64,000 bases of DNA. Origin: Lutraria lutraria (lineage: Eukaryota > Mollusca > Bivalvia > Venerida > Mactridae). Shown here piece by piece: positions 1-11,084 of this stretch. Location: contig OZ026838.1 of NCBI GenBank assembly GCA_964023205.1, forward strand, positions 32,081,843-32,145,842, written 5' to 3'. A model generated the notes under the pieces. That model ran no database searches. It was not told the DNA's origin and worked only from the letters and a program-made list of their open reading frames with translations. The translations under genes were made by a program, and so were the position numbers. Each line of letters begins with the position of its first letter. The first letter of the stretch is position 1.

Positions 1-1204
1 ATCTCGTTGTATTAATGCTTGTTTTCATTTATCTAGTATTGTGTACAGTACGAAATGAGTGATATTGACACAAATAATATGTACATGCTTGTTATAATTT
101 TTTACTGTATGCTATATCTGAGTACTTGCTCATTAAACGTATATACATAAACGAAATCGTTGTGTTTAATTACTGTGCACTTTTAATGCACTTTTGAATC
201 ATTTACTTTAAAAGGGCTTTATGTTATTGATTGGTGTGCATTTAATCAAACAGCATCATCTTCAGTTTTCAGAAAGTCTACATTTACCTAATGTTGTCAT
301 TAACACAGTTGTATCATAACCAATTTATGACATTTCAAAGAAAATTTGCATCGTCAGTTGATCTAAATATACTACTAACACAATTGAGACTATTCTAAGA
401 CAATGCCGTGTATAAGAGTACGGTTTAATTATCTACGTGGTACTTTATTTGGTATATCCTGTCTATACCCCAACAAAATATGACACATATCGCAGATACT
501 TTGTTTGTTTTCATCACGTACATGCAGGTAATTGTAAATTCCTAATAGCAGTTATCATAGAGCCTTGAAACGGTCCAAAACAATAAAAAAGAAGCAGAGA
601 GTAAATCAAAATAATAAAAAAACATGAACACTTGCATTGTTCAGTATCACTACAAACAATCGATAGCATTGCTGTCGCAAATTACACGACACATTTGGTC
701 AAATAAGCATCGGTCTGGAAGTGATTCCTTTCGGCTAATCTCATATTTCGAGAGCCGGGTTGAAGGCAAAATGTATTCAACGAAAATTGCCAGACGAATA
801 CGAAGATCAGAAAAAATCGATATATCAGTCTGAATTATCTTCGACAGAAAATCTGGCGAATAGTGTTAACAAATACTCGTCCTAATGTATGGCGGTATGA
901 CACTCGTCAAAATGTTACCATTTTGTATCTGTTTATTCGTACGAAATGGTTTTCAGATCATGAATTGTTTCATACTTGACCGATTTAAATGGATAACGTG
1001 ACATATACAGAGGACAGACAGCTCGTATTGTCTCTCGCAAAGGTCGTTGTCCTGAGGTTGATGAAAACACGTGTGAATTGAAACAAGTAAGTTCACATAA
1101 TACCGTACCCTGTTTTTATATGTACATGTATATCAACATTATACGTCGGTCAGTAACATTTAAGAGATTTTTTGTTTGTTTATATTGAGTTTTACGCCTC
1201 TTTT
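1..1204. other. AT-rich non-coding flank, no gene recognised
   Basis: No open reading frame with a recognisable protein motif is present. The longest frame (624-833, 69 codons) has no family features and reads as chance. Confidence 0.6.
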
Positions 1205-1415
1205 CAACAGTCAGTCATATGAGGCGGACAGTTCACCTAACCATCGTTCCTAGGAAGAACCAGTACTAGACTCCCATTCTCCGTAAGCAACTGCCTATAC
1301 TTTCTCACATAAAGAGACTTGATCGGTAGCTGGGCTTGAACTCATGACCCTCTATCAGTGAGAGTCTACAGTGATTTGAAGTCAACGACTTTAACCACTC
1401 GAACATGGAGGGAGG
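1205..1415 (-). repeat. tRNA-derived SINE-like repeat
   Basis: On the minus strand the 1330-1415 part looks tRNA-derived: an A-box-like GAGTGGTTAAAG stretch is followed by a B-box-like GAGTTCAAGCC. The 1216-1330 part on the plus strand has the 'acagttcacctaaccat..gttcc' phrase found again at 35.9 and 41.9 kb. This architecture, a tRNA head plus a conserved body, is typical of SINEs dispersed in mollusc genomes. The family name is not assigned. Confidence 0.5.
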
Positions 1416-1794
1416 TCAACATTTAAGAGAACACTATTTAGATAATTAACTTAAACAAACTTCTCCAAGTATTCAAAATCAGAATGAATACTTACTCTCT
1501 TAAATGACATCATTTACTAAACGCAAGTGTTCTATAATATTTGTTGATACGCGTTCATAAAACACTCAAACTCACTGCTGATTCGAACTTCACTTTTTCT
1601 ACCATTCGGTGTACTTCATTTTAAACATACACGTAGTTTTTTTTATATTCCTCTCGTGTCAGGATTAATTAGATTAATACTTAACCTTTTCTAGTACATG
1701 TACTTGGATTAAAAATGCATCGTAATTTGGCTGCTTCCTGGGCTTTTGATTAAATTGACCGTCTACAGTACTGTACTTCGGTTGACCGGTTTCC

Positions 1795-2087
1795 TACGGT
1801 GTTTCGTTTGAACAATAGTTACTAGTACTGTCTTTTCACCCTTACCCGCGATGCACGTTGATACGATGGTGAAAACGCGGTGGCACGATGGTGAAATTGC
1901 TATGATACGATGATGAAAACGCGATAGAACGATGGTGAAATTGCTATGGTACGATGGTGATACCACGACGTAACATACGTCTTATCGTGTTTTCACCATC
2001 GTGTCATCGCGTTTTCACCATCGTACCATCGTGCATCGCGGGTAAGGGTGAAATAAAAAGTCACGATTGTCCAAACGGAACACCGTA
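1795..2087. mobile_element. Inverted-repeat MITE with internal CGATGGTGAAA repeats
   Basis: The ends are long imperfect inverted repeats: TACGGTGTTTCGTTTGAACA at the left matches the reverse complement of the 2060-2087 end, and the match continues inward through CACCCTTACCCGCGATGCAC. The interior carries several copies of 'acgatggtgaaa(acgcg)' in both orientations. It is non-coding; frames over it are palindrome artefacts. TA borders would fit a Tc1/mariner-like MITE, but the superfamily is uncertain. Confidence 0.65.
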
Positions 2088-2635
2088 TAGTTTCCAGTAT
2101 CATTTGGTTAAACTGGACGTTTACAATATTTTCATTTAAACTTGTCAATTACATACATTAGTAGAATACACAAAGTTAAAGTTTCGATTGTTTTATGTAA
2201 CAACAACATGCCTTTTAACAGATCAATGCATGTTTCATATACTTGTTTCACAAGAAGTACCATTTACATCGTTAACAATTACATCGCAAACTTATTATCA
2301 CTTGCCAAAACATTTAAAACGTGAATTGTATAAAACGTCTAAATAAAGACTCAGATGTTGCATCAAATGAGCAGAGATTGAAATAAACAACGTTTACTTT
2401 GATGATTGTTTTATAGATCGTTAATAATGGATGGACCATTAGACGGAAATTACAATAAACAGAGGTGTATTGTATTGGTACATTTCAGTGAGATTTTTTT
2501 TTCTTTGAAAAAGAAAGATATATTGTGTGATTGATTTATCTTATGATTAAAAGCTATCAATGTACATGCCTAAAATTGTTTCAATTTAACGAAATGAAGA
2601 ACAAGGAAATAGAACGGTTGTCAATAACAATACAT

Positions 2636-2742
2636 TTAACCCTGTGAACAAAGGTCACCACTGGGAAAGACGTTCATGGTCTTTATTCAAATGATGGCCT
2701 TTATTTGGAGGTGGTCGCTAACACGGGTTGGGCTGTACATTA
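2636..2742. repeat. Fragment of the ACAGTCAAACCTGT inverted-repeat family
   Basis: It contains the 'ggcctttatttggaggtggtcgctaacac' body and degenerate ends of the 155-170 bp MITE best preserved at 54223-54377. Confidence 0.5.
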
Positions 2743-4282
2743 AAAATTTAATATATTGTGTGGCTAAAGAGCTCTTTGTGTAATTGTTAAAGTTGTTCCA
2801 GTTCCATGTGCTTTCAGTTCTATGATTTATGTTCCTGTCTGATCACCAAAAGTATTTCAGCAATTAGCATGTTTGGTCTGCATTAATTACCTGCTCCTTC
2901 GTATATTCAACTTGTGCAGATGGTAATATCTCATACATGAAGACATGCTGAAGAAAAAGTTACACATTATAAGCATTAAATTAATCGATTATAATTTCTC
3001 GAAGAACCACTGTTTTTATTTAAATATCTGGTTGACTCGCAATTATCATCGCATCGTCCATGAATTCAATGATGACTTATATTTGTTTACAGACAGACAG
3101 ACAGATATTTTATTCAAGACGTATACATAAGTACATAGTCTAAACACATACAGAATATATTAAATTGTCACGTCGTTTTTCATTATAAACAACTCTATGT
3201 ACAACATATGTATATCATTACGAAACAATGTTTACAATAGAGGCTAGGAACCAGACTAAAATTTTAGCATATACAGCACGTGAAGTAATCCGAGGTAGAT
3301 AATTGTTTAGAATCTTTAGAACTGTTTTGTATTGGTCGTTTGCGATTTTGCATTGCCGTATGATTTTGACTTGAATGCGTGTAATATTTGAATCTGTATT
3401 CACGCAATTGAATTGAAAACTATGTTCGTAGGCGGAAGGTTAATGTGGAAGCTGTTCGGTATACATGAAAATTAAAACCGACCGACTGTTGTTAAAAATG
3501 GTATTAATTTTGTACCGAACAACACTGGAAAATAAGATTTTACTAATCTCTAAGTATATTATGATAAAACGTACGAGTGTTATACGTTTCCTGAAAGATC
3601 GTTATTTAGATCAGACAAGCTTACTAGTCGTGTATTCACCACAAATCAAGAACATGACTCATAAGACGTTTATTAAACCTGTACTGTTTCTCACTGGGAC
3701 GCGGTTATTCTATTTGACTTAATTAATTATGTAATTAACTAAACAATTTCCCATATCACCATACCTGTTGCATGATATACTAGTACACTCAACATCTAGA
3801 TGAATGTGTCAGCCTGACACTATAGGATGGGATACTAGTTAACTAATTAGGAATTCGCACTCATTTATTAAATTCATATTATAGACAAGGAAATAGATTC
3901 CCCAGCCGAGTCAAGTATAGTATGGAAAATTTTCGATTTACTACATAGCGCGCTAGATTACAAATGTTGGACTAGTGTAAAGAAAAATGTAAGTTGCTAG
4001 CTTTAATTCTGGACTGAGTAATTACGGATGACATTAGTGCATTGAAAAAAAAGACTTCCAACGTAGTGCAACAAGAAGAGCAGCTTGTGACGGCGGGACA
4101 TTTTCGATACGACAGTCCTTCCAGGGTAGAGGAATACCTTTAAATATCCTGAATATAAAAATATGTCATCGACAATAGATATAACGAGAAATATACATTA
4201 ATGGGAGTATTTAACAAACTAGCTGTTTGTTTTCGGAACGAAGATGTATTTCCCCCACTTTACCAACTGCATGTACTCTTGA

Positions 4283-4600
4283 CTATGAGTTAGCTATTGG
4301 TAACAGGACAGGAAATGTTGCACGCAAAACATAGTCTGATGGTGGTGAGTAATTGAGCAAAGCAATTTTACAATATATTACTGTCAAAGTGACTTCCAAG
4401 TTATGGCCCGGACTCAAAGGACAGACGAGCTTACTATTTAAGTGTGACACTGACCTCGGCCCTAGGGAGCTGACTGTAGCGCGCGACACACAGTCTAATG
4501 TTTTAAGTAAGTGTGACAAGTTATTTCACAGTTATCATAGAGCCTTTCACGTTATGATCGGACAAGAGATATGGACAGAACATAATTAAACATCACATTG
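4283..4600. repeat. Dispersed mollusc-type repeat, non-coding
   Basis: This block is nearly identical to 15326-15645 because of the tandem duplication. It contains phrases such as 'gtgacactgacctcggccctagggagctgac' and 'gcgcgcgacac' that I recognise as typical of dispersed repeats in molluscan DNA. Frames on both strands are open by chance, and neither shows a protein motif. Confidence 0.4.
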
Positions 4601-5199
4601 TAAAAAGGCATGTCGAATGAAATGACCAGGGAATGTTGAAAGAAATGGATGTTACATAAAAAGTTGCTGTACTTCCTCATTGAAGTCCCACTACGTTGCT
4701 TCAAATAAAGTTTAACTAATTCATATCAGTACCATTCAATTCTTTGTAATATATCCTTTTTTACCCGCCGTAAACTTGTTCCTTTATTTTATTTAATGGT
4801 GCGTTACATGACTATACTCGCATATATTAGTTGCACGCGTCGATGCGCAATAAAATAAGATTCCCGGAGCACATTGCATGCTTTGTTGAATTGCTTACGA
4901 TTTCGAAAAAACAAGATATTATCTGAAATACAATTTATGTCAGCTAGCTGTCAGCGTAGTATACATTTTATAACTGAAATGCCATTTATATATAAAAGTA
5001 CTGAAAGTACGCATTAAAATTGAACTAACAAATTTACTTGTACTCTAACATGGGACAGGAACAAGTTCAATAATTGCACGGCGGATGTAGGAATACGTAG
5101 TATTTTGGTCCGCCTCAAGATTCATGCGCGCCGAGCAAGTGAAGGCTATGGAAAACTGAAATATCGTTCAGTTTCTAACAATGTACATAGTACGATTAA

Positions 5200-6863
5200 G
5201 GTGGATCGCGGGTTTCCTTCAGAAAAATGGTCATTTTTTAGACGTCAACGTACAATAAACAAATTTTGCATGAACAACCTTTGTGGTATTGGCTAACGCA
5301 AAAATAATATATATAAATGATATTTCCATGGAAACCGGTCAAAAAGCGCCATCTAGCGGAGTGATAAATTTTTCGTTGATTTTCGCGTTATTTCCTGTAA
5401 TGCTCCGATATTTTTGTATATTAAGTTATGCAATTCACATAACTGCAATGCTGGATCATTTACAAATCAGAAAAAGTCACTTATGTTACATTTTGATGTC
5501 ATTAAATATTAAAAGACGTCGAGCGAACTCTGTAGGGCTGGCAATTTACAATGCCAAAAAAATGAGACATCTTTCTTCCAGTCGCGTCAACAGTGAAAAA
5601 ACGGCCCGATGATTTTTTTTTAAAAACTCAGTAGAGATTCTTTAAATAATTTGAAAGACTTTAAAAAAATATAAACATAATTATGGTCACCGACTTCGTT
5701 TTCGCAGTTATGTAAATTGCATAACTTAATACACAATATTATCTGAGTAGTACAGGAAATAACGCGAAAGTCAACGAAAAACATATCGCTCCGCTAGGTG
5801 GCGCTTTTGAGCGGTTTCCATGGAAACATCATTTGAATATATCATTTCTGCGTCAGCCAATTCATTAAAAGTTGTTCATGCAAAATTTCCTTATTGTACG
5901 TTGACGTCTATGTTGCAGACTCTGAATGCTAGTGCTGGTTCTAATTAACGGTAATATTCCTTTGATGGCCATAAATCATGTCAGCCTGTCCGGCGGTTGT
6001 TATTTTTACTGAGGTCAGGTACCTGCCAACGCTTTAGGGGCCACAAGAGAAGATTGTCACCCATATTTAGAAAATCAAAGTTTGAGTTTACATGTTAGAT
6101 GGCGATTCCTGTATTTTGGTTGGTCAAATCTGTCCCTAGATATAATAATTGTATGAAAAATGCGAAATTTGCCGCCTTGCCACAGCGCAGTTGATTTCTA
6201 GAATTCGTTAAGTAAAGTTCGATTCTTTGTATATTTCATTTCACTACGTTTGGGCACAGATATTATTGTTCAGTAAGTTTACTTTGTTTATTTGCTTTCG
6301 TTCGGAGGAATTATTTTTGTTTAAATAATTTTGTTCTGTATTAAGTACATTTTACTGTTAATATGAATGAATATGTTTTTCAATCAAGTAATTAATTTGT
6401 TAACATAACTAGACGCAGAATTCCCACAATTCTTTGGTGTTATTTTCTATTGTTTGTTAATTCTTGTATGTATGACATTGTATATTTGCTGTTTGTATTT
6501 TTATGTTTTTTACTGAGAGTATAAATGTTTAACTTTCAGATAACCGCTATTCTACGCTATTCTACGCTATTCTGTGCTATTCTACGCTATTCTACGTTAT
6601 GTCACGATAGTGTACGTTAGATCATATGTTATTCTTTGGTTATCGAGAATAAAAGAGATTGAAAATAGCGCGTGTGTTGCAACTATTTCTTGTTGACCCA
6701 GACACTTGGTGAAGCTGCCCACTACAGCCGTGCAGTAGTGTCCCTGTTAGTTTACTTTCCGGAGAGTCACCCCCGGAGAGGTCTAAAACGATACCTGTAG
6801 GTGCAGGTATTGTGCTACAGTCTAAAAAATGACCATTTTTCTGGAGGAAACCCGCGATCCACC
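5200..6863. mobile_element. TTAA-flanked inverted-repeat MITE, interrupted by a solo LTR
   Basis: The ends are GGTGGATCGCGGGTTTCC and its complement, the arms extending roughly 60 bp or more. TTAA lies directly outside both ends (5196-5199 and 6864-6867), as expected for piggyBac- or Kolobok-type insertion. The interior is also partly palindromic. A 909-bp LTR plus a 5-bp target copy interrupts the right arm. Without it the element is 750 bp. The uninterrupted sister copy is at 16244-17037. Confidence 0.75.
5911..6819. mobile_element. Solo LTR, 909 bp
   Basis: It begins TGTTGCAGAC and ends GTGCTACA, the TG...CA ends of retrotransposon LTRs. It is flanked by the direct duplication GTCTA (5906-5910 and 6820-6824). 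The sister unit has a single GTCTA at 16994-16998 with nothing inserted. It contains an AATAAAAGAG poly(A)-like signal near 6648 and a short tandem array of 'tctacgctat'. No internal coding region is attached, so it is a recombined solo LTR. The lineage (Gypsy or BEL) cannot be told from an LTR alone. Confidence 0.85.
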
Positions 6864-7184
6864 TTAAGTAGATATAATAACGACGCTCAATTACTAACCA
6901 ACAAACACGCCCTTCCGTTAATACTAATACATACTGTGGTCGTGTCTAAAATATTTATGATACACCACACATGTCGTGCTATTGGTATGTATGTTGTTTT
7001 GTTCAATGTTGTTAAATACATTGAAACAAAGTTACTTATTTATTATGACAATTTAACATAATTAGTACAATTTGTGTGACAAGAGTGCCAGACACGCATG
7101 TGTTACTTGTTGACAATTTGACTGAATATTTTATTTCAATGTCATTTGTGTCTTATTCACATAATGTAAGTTAGACAAGTTATG

Positions 7185-8000
7185 AAATGATATGTAATCT
7201 ATGAACAGATAGGTCACCTACGTACAGAGAGGTAATCTATGCATTGATAGGTAATCTAGGTACAAATAGGTAGTCTATGATTAATACATGTAGGTAATCT
7301 ATGAACAAATAGGTACTCTGTGAACAGACAGGTAATCTAGGAACAGATAGGTAATCCAGGAACTAAACGGTAAAGAACTAATATAGGCAAGATGGGAACT
7401 GATAGGTCATCTAGAACTGGTAGGTAATCTAGGAACTGATAGGTAATCTAGGAAATGATAGGTAATCTAGGAACATATAGGTCATCTAGGAACTGATAGG
7501 TCATCTAGAACTGGTAGGTTATCTAGGAACATATAGGTAATCTAGGAACAGACAGGTCACCTAGAACTGGTAGGTTATCTAGGAACAGATAGGTAATCTA
7601 GGAACTGATAGGTCATCTAGAACTTGTAGGTAATCTAGGAACTGATAGGTCATCTAGAACTGGTAGGTTATCTTGAACAGATAGGTAATCTAGGAACAGA
7701 TAGGTCATCTAGAACTGATAGGTCATCTAGAACTGGTAGGTTATCTAGGAACAGATATGTAATCTAGGAACTGATAGGTCATCTAGAACTGGTAGGTTAT
7801 CTTGAACAGATAGGTAATCTAGGAACAGATAGGTCATCTAGAACTGGTAGGTAATCAAGGAAGAGACAGGTCATCTAGAACTGGTAGGTAATCAAGGAAG
7901 AGATAGGTCATCTAGGAATTGATAGGTCATCTAAAACTGGTAGGTTATCTAGGAACAGATAAGTCATCTAGGAACTGATAGGTTATCTATGAGCAAATGT
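7185..8000. repeat. 19-bp minisatellite array (unit A)
   Basis: Roughly 40 degenerate copies of 'aggtaatctaggaacagat', partly organised as a 37-38 bp composite ('gataggtcatctagaactggtaggtaatctaggaac'). The homologous array in unit B (17365-17855) is about 300 bp shorter, so copy number changed after duplication. Confidence 0.9.
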
Positions 8001-9479
8001 TAGTTAGGTCGACTCTCCATCTTACATGTCAACGAACTGGTGTTAAATAATATTAAGACGAAACAAACAAACAAATGTCATTGTAATGTAAAATAACAAT
8101 ATCATGGCATCCTAGTTAAACCGAATTTCATTTGCGCACTATTATTCTATACATGCCGCTGAAATATAGCACAAAGTTCATTGATAACTAGAGTTACAAC
8201 AACGTATGATTGCATATACGATATCTACGATGTACGACTTTGTTTATTATTCCAACCGACTTACAACCAAAAAAGAAATAAGTTATTTTATTTTTATTTG
8301 TTTATTTCTCGTAAAGCCGAACCAGCGAAGCAGTGAGATTTATAGCAACAGTTTATTGCAATTTATTGCTATAGTTTCAGAGAACAAAGTCTTACATACA
8401 TTTATCAGAAAACATGGTCTATGGTATGTGTCATGTATCATAAACATTAATTAAAGCTCACATTTCTGACATTTGAATTTATAAACTTAATGTGTGTTGT
8501 CCTGTCCCCTACATAAATATAACCAACTTCTTCAATACAAATGACCTAAACATATCTGAGTGAATTATCAAATTATGGTTGTTAATTTGCATACTTAAAT
8601 TTATGTTGAAGCCCCTCCCCGACCGGGTCCATACGGCCCTGTATTGTCGGAAGGTTGGCCAACTGTTCAGCATGAAATTGCCGTTCGCAGTGAATTGTTC
8701 TTCTTGCTTAATAATAACAACACAATTCCATTAAAGTTGATTTTAATACAAGCGCAGATTACAATTTAAAACAGTGCGTATCAAAATGAAATAGTGTGTT
8801 TATAATGAAACAATTATTTTAAAAAAGGAAAATGTCAACTGTACAATGGCTGAAATGTAAGGAAATGTCTTTTCATACACAGATCTTATAGCTAATATAA
8901 AAATCTTGAAACTTCCAGTCCAAGCATCCACACGTGCTTGTAATTGACAACTACATTTGCTGCATCATGATAGCTAGCTAGGCCATGGAAAGTGTTGGTG
9001 ATTCATATCAGGCACGTATATTAGTTGTATGTTTATAGCATCTTGTGACACTTCGCAACAAATAAAGCGAATTAAATTGTTATATTGGTGCATTTCGCTA
9101 CCAAGAAAAAGATTAAAGATAAATCAACATACCATATTCGCAACATAATAGGACAATTAATTATGTTCCTATATCATTGGAAAGAATAAACAAAACAAAC
9201 AATACATCGTTATGTGAATTATTATACAGTTTGTATTACTAAACTTACACGCCTGTATTAGTGCATGTATATGTATACATGTATAGTATACACTATATGA
9301 ATTATGTATGAATTAAATAAACGTAAACTGTGACTTTTGACACGTTACTTTTTAAGGATTCCCTTCAATCCTTCAATGGATAAACAAGTATTTAATTATT
9401 TATTTCAGTCTCATTCACATATATACAAACACAATCACATTACATATCACTGTGTCATTATTATGTGACCATTCTTATA

Positions 9480-9975
9480 CAGTACAACTTCCGTAGAGCA
9501 ACACCCTGTGGGAGCTGCATATATTGGTCGTTGTTATAGAGAGGTTGTTGCTCTACAGAGGTTAAATTTGTAGTAAATATAACAGCTTAGGGAAATTTTG
9601 AAGGTGTTGTTATAGAGAGGTTGTTGCTCTACAGAGGTTAAATTTATAGTAAACAGCTTAGGGAAATTTTGAAGGTGTTGTTATAGAGAGGTTGTTGCTC
9701 TACAGAGGTTAAATTTATAGTAAACAGCTTAGGGAAATTTTGAAGGTGTTGTTATAGAGAGGTTGTTGCTCTACAGAGGTTAAATTTATAGTAAACAGCT
9801 TAGGGAAATTTTGAAGGTGTTGTTATAGAGAAGTTGTTGCTCTACAGAGGGCCGCTCTGGAGAGGTTGTTATAGAGAGGTTGTTGCTCTACAGAGGGCCG
9901 CTCTGGATAGGTTGTTATAGAAAGGTTGTTGCTCTACAGAGGGCCTCGCTAGAGAGGTTGTACTGTACAAGTATG
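9480..9975. repeat. 71-bp minisatellite inside inverted-repeat ends (unit A)
   Basis: Units of about 71 bp built on 'ttgttatagagaggttgttgctctacagaggttaaattta' and 'cagcttagggaaattttgaaggtg'. The block starts with ACAGTACAACTTCCGTAGAG and ends with GAGAGGTTGTACTGTAC, which are inverted repeats of each other. This suggests an expanded interior of a MITE. Confidence 0.8.
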
Positions 9976-10156
9976 ATCCGAGTTGGTTACCAATGGTTAC
10001 CTCGGATTATTGATGTGAAAATACACATTTCAGTTTATCACTAAACAAGGTTTCCGAATACTCGGTCGTCGGCGTTCTATTGTTTTTGATTATAGAGTTC
10101 TGAAAGACGTGACGACAAACAAACAAACAACGGTTTACTGTACCTATGTTGTTTAC

Positions 10157-10335
10157 AGTGTAACCTCTTCAAAGCAACACCCTTTGAGAGCACCTAATTA
10201 TGTAGTTGCTTGTAGGTTGTTGCTCTAGAGAGGTTAAATTAATAGTTCAATCGTGCAGTGGAAAAAACATACTGTTGTTGAAGGGAGGTTGTTGCCCAAG
10301 AGAGGGTCGATGTGGTGAGGTTGTACTGTATTCAC
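10157..10335. mobile_element. MITE related to the ACAGTACAACCTC family (unit A)
   Basis: It runs from 'cagtgtaacctcttcaaagcaaca' to 'gtgaggttgtactgta', giving the same inverted ends and 'gttgttgctct' body as the neighbouring 71-bp array, but with no tandem expansion. Its duplicate is at about 20219-20395, and a truncated copy starts near 37470. Confidence 0.6.
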
Positions 10336-10599
10336 ACATATTTTGTGTCAAACGATTTTCACAGTCAAAATTCGAAAATAAAACAACTGATCGAAATTAG
10401 TTAACTTACAACTGCAATCATATCATAATAAATCAAATGGTACATAGTATAAAATATCAACAAGAAATCTGTCTCAAGAAACAAAAGAAAATAATTATCC
10501 AGTCACATACTAGTACATGTATAATACGGTAGTTTATTTATTTCTAAAACGTGAATCATTATTTAATGATACCAGTTATACTGTATATCAAATAGATGT

Positions 10600-10765
10600 A
10601 CCGTCAAACCTGTAAAGAAAGGTTAGAATCTTTGATCAGGAAATAATGAGGCTTTTATTGACATGTGGCCATTATTCCGAGGTTAATTTGCTCTAAATAA
10701 TCAATGACGTTTTTGTTATATATTGGCCTTTATTCAGAGGTGGCTGCTAACACAGGTTTGACTGT
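10600..10765. mobile_element. ACAGTCAAACCTGT inverted-repeat MITE (3' flank of OAS copy 1)
   Basis: It starts ACCGTCAAACCTGT and ends ACAGGTTTGACTGTA. The body has 'gtggccattatt', 'ggcctttattcagaggtgg' and 'ctaacacagg'. The same element lies at the same place 3' of all four OAS copies, so it predates the array. Confidence 0.7.
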
Positions 10766-11084
10766 AAATGATAATAGAATTCTACTTGATGGAGAAAACA
10801 TATAATTAACAGTCCATTGTACCAGTGTACATTTCTCACCACTAAATGTTAACTCGAGCAAACACGAACAAATTGGTGTCAAACAACAAAATTCACTACC
10901 TAAATTAGAAAATAAAATAGTTGATTGAAATGAGTATATAATGTTACATAGAAATAATTATATGGCACATTGTTTATGAATAACATATCAACAAGTGAAC
11001 TTTATTAATGAACAAAAGGGAAACATCCGTAGATCTATATGTCCCATATATTTCTAGAGTCTGTTTATTGGTAACAATTCCAAA

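Noticed and set aside
4283..4589. Overlapping ORFs on both strands (78 aa each), repeated at 15326
   Set aside because: They are conserved only because the whole 11-kb unit is duplicated. Neither frame has a motif, and the sequence resembles a dispersed repeat.
5105..5612. Plus-strand ORFs of 63 and 109 codons
   Set aside because: They lie across the inverted arms of the TTAA MITE, and the unit B version breaks the second frame.
7185..8000. CRISPR-like regular repeat array
   Set aside because: The repeats are contiguous and degenerate, with no unique spacers; it is a eukaryotic minisatellite.
8206..8454. 82-codon ORF repeated at 18041 with 90 codons
   Set aside because: The reading frame differs between the two units because of a changed poly-T run, which argues against coding.
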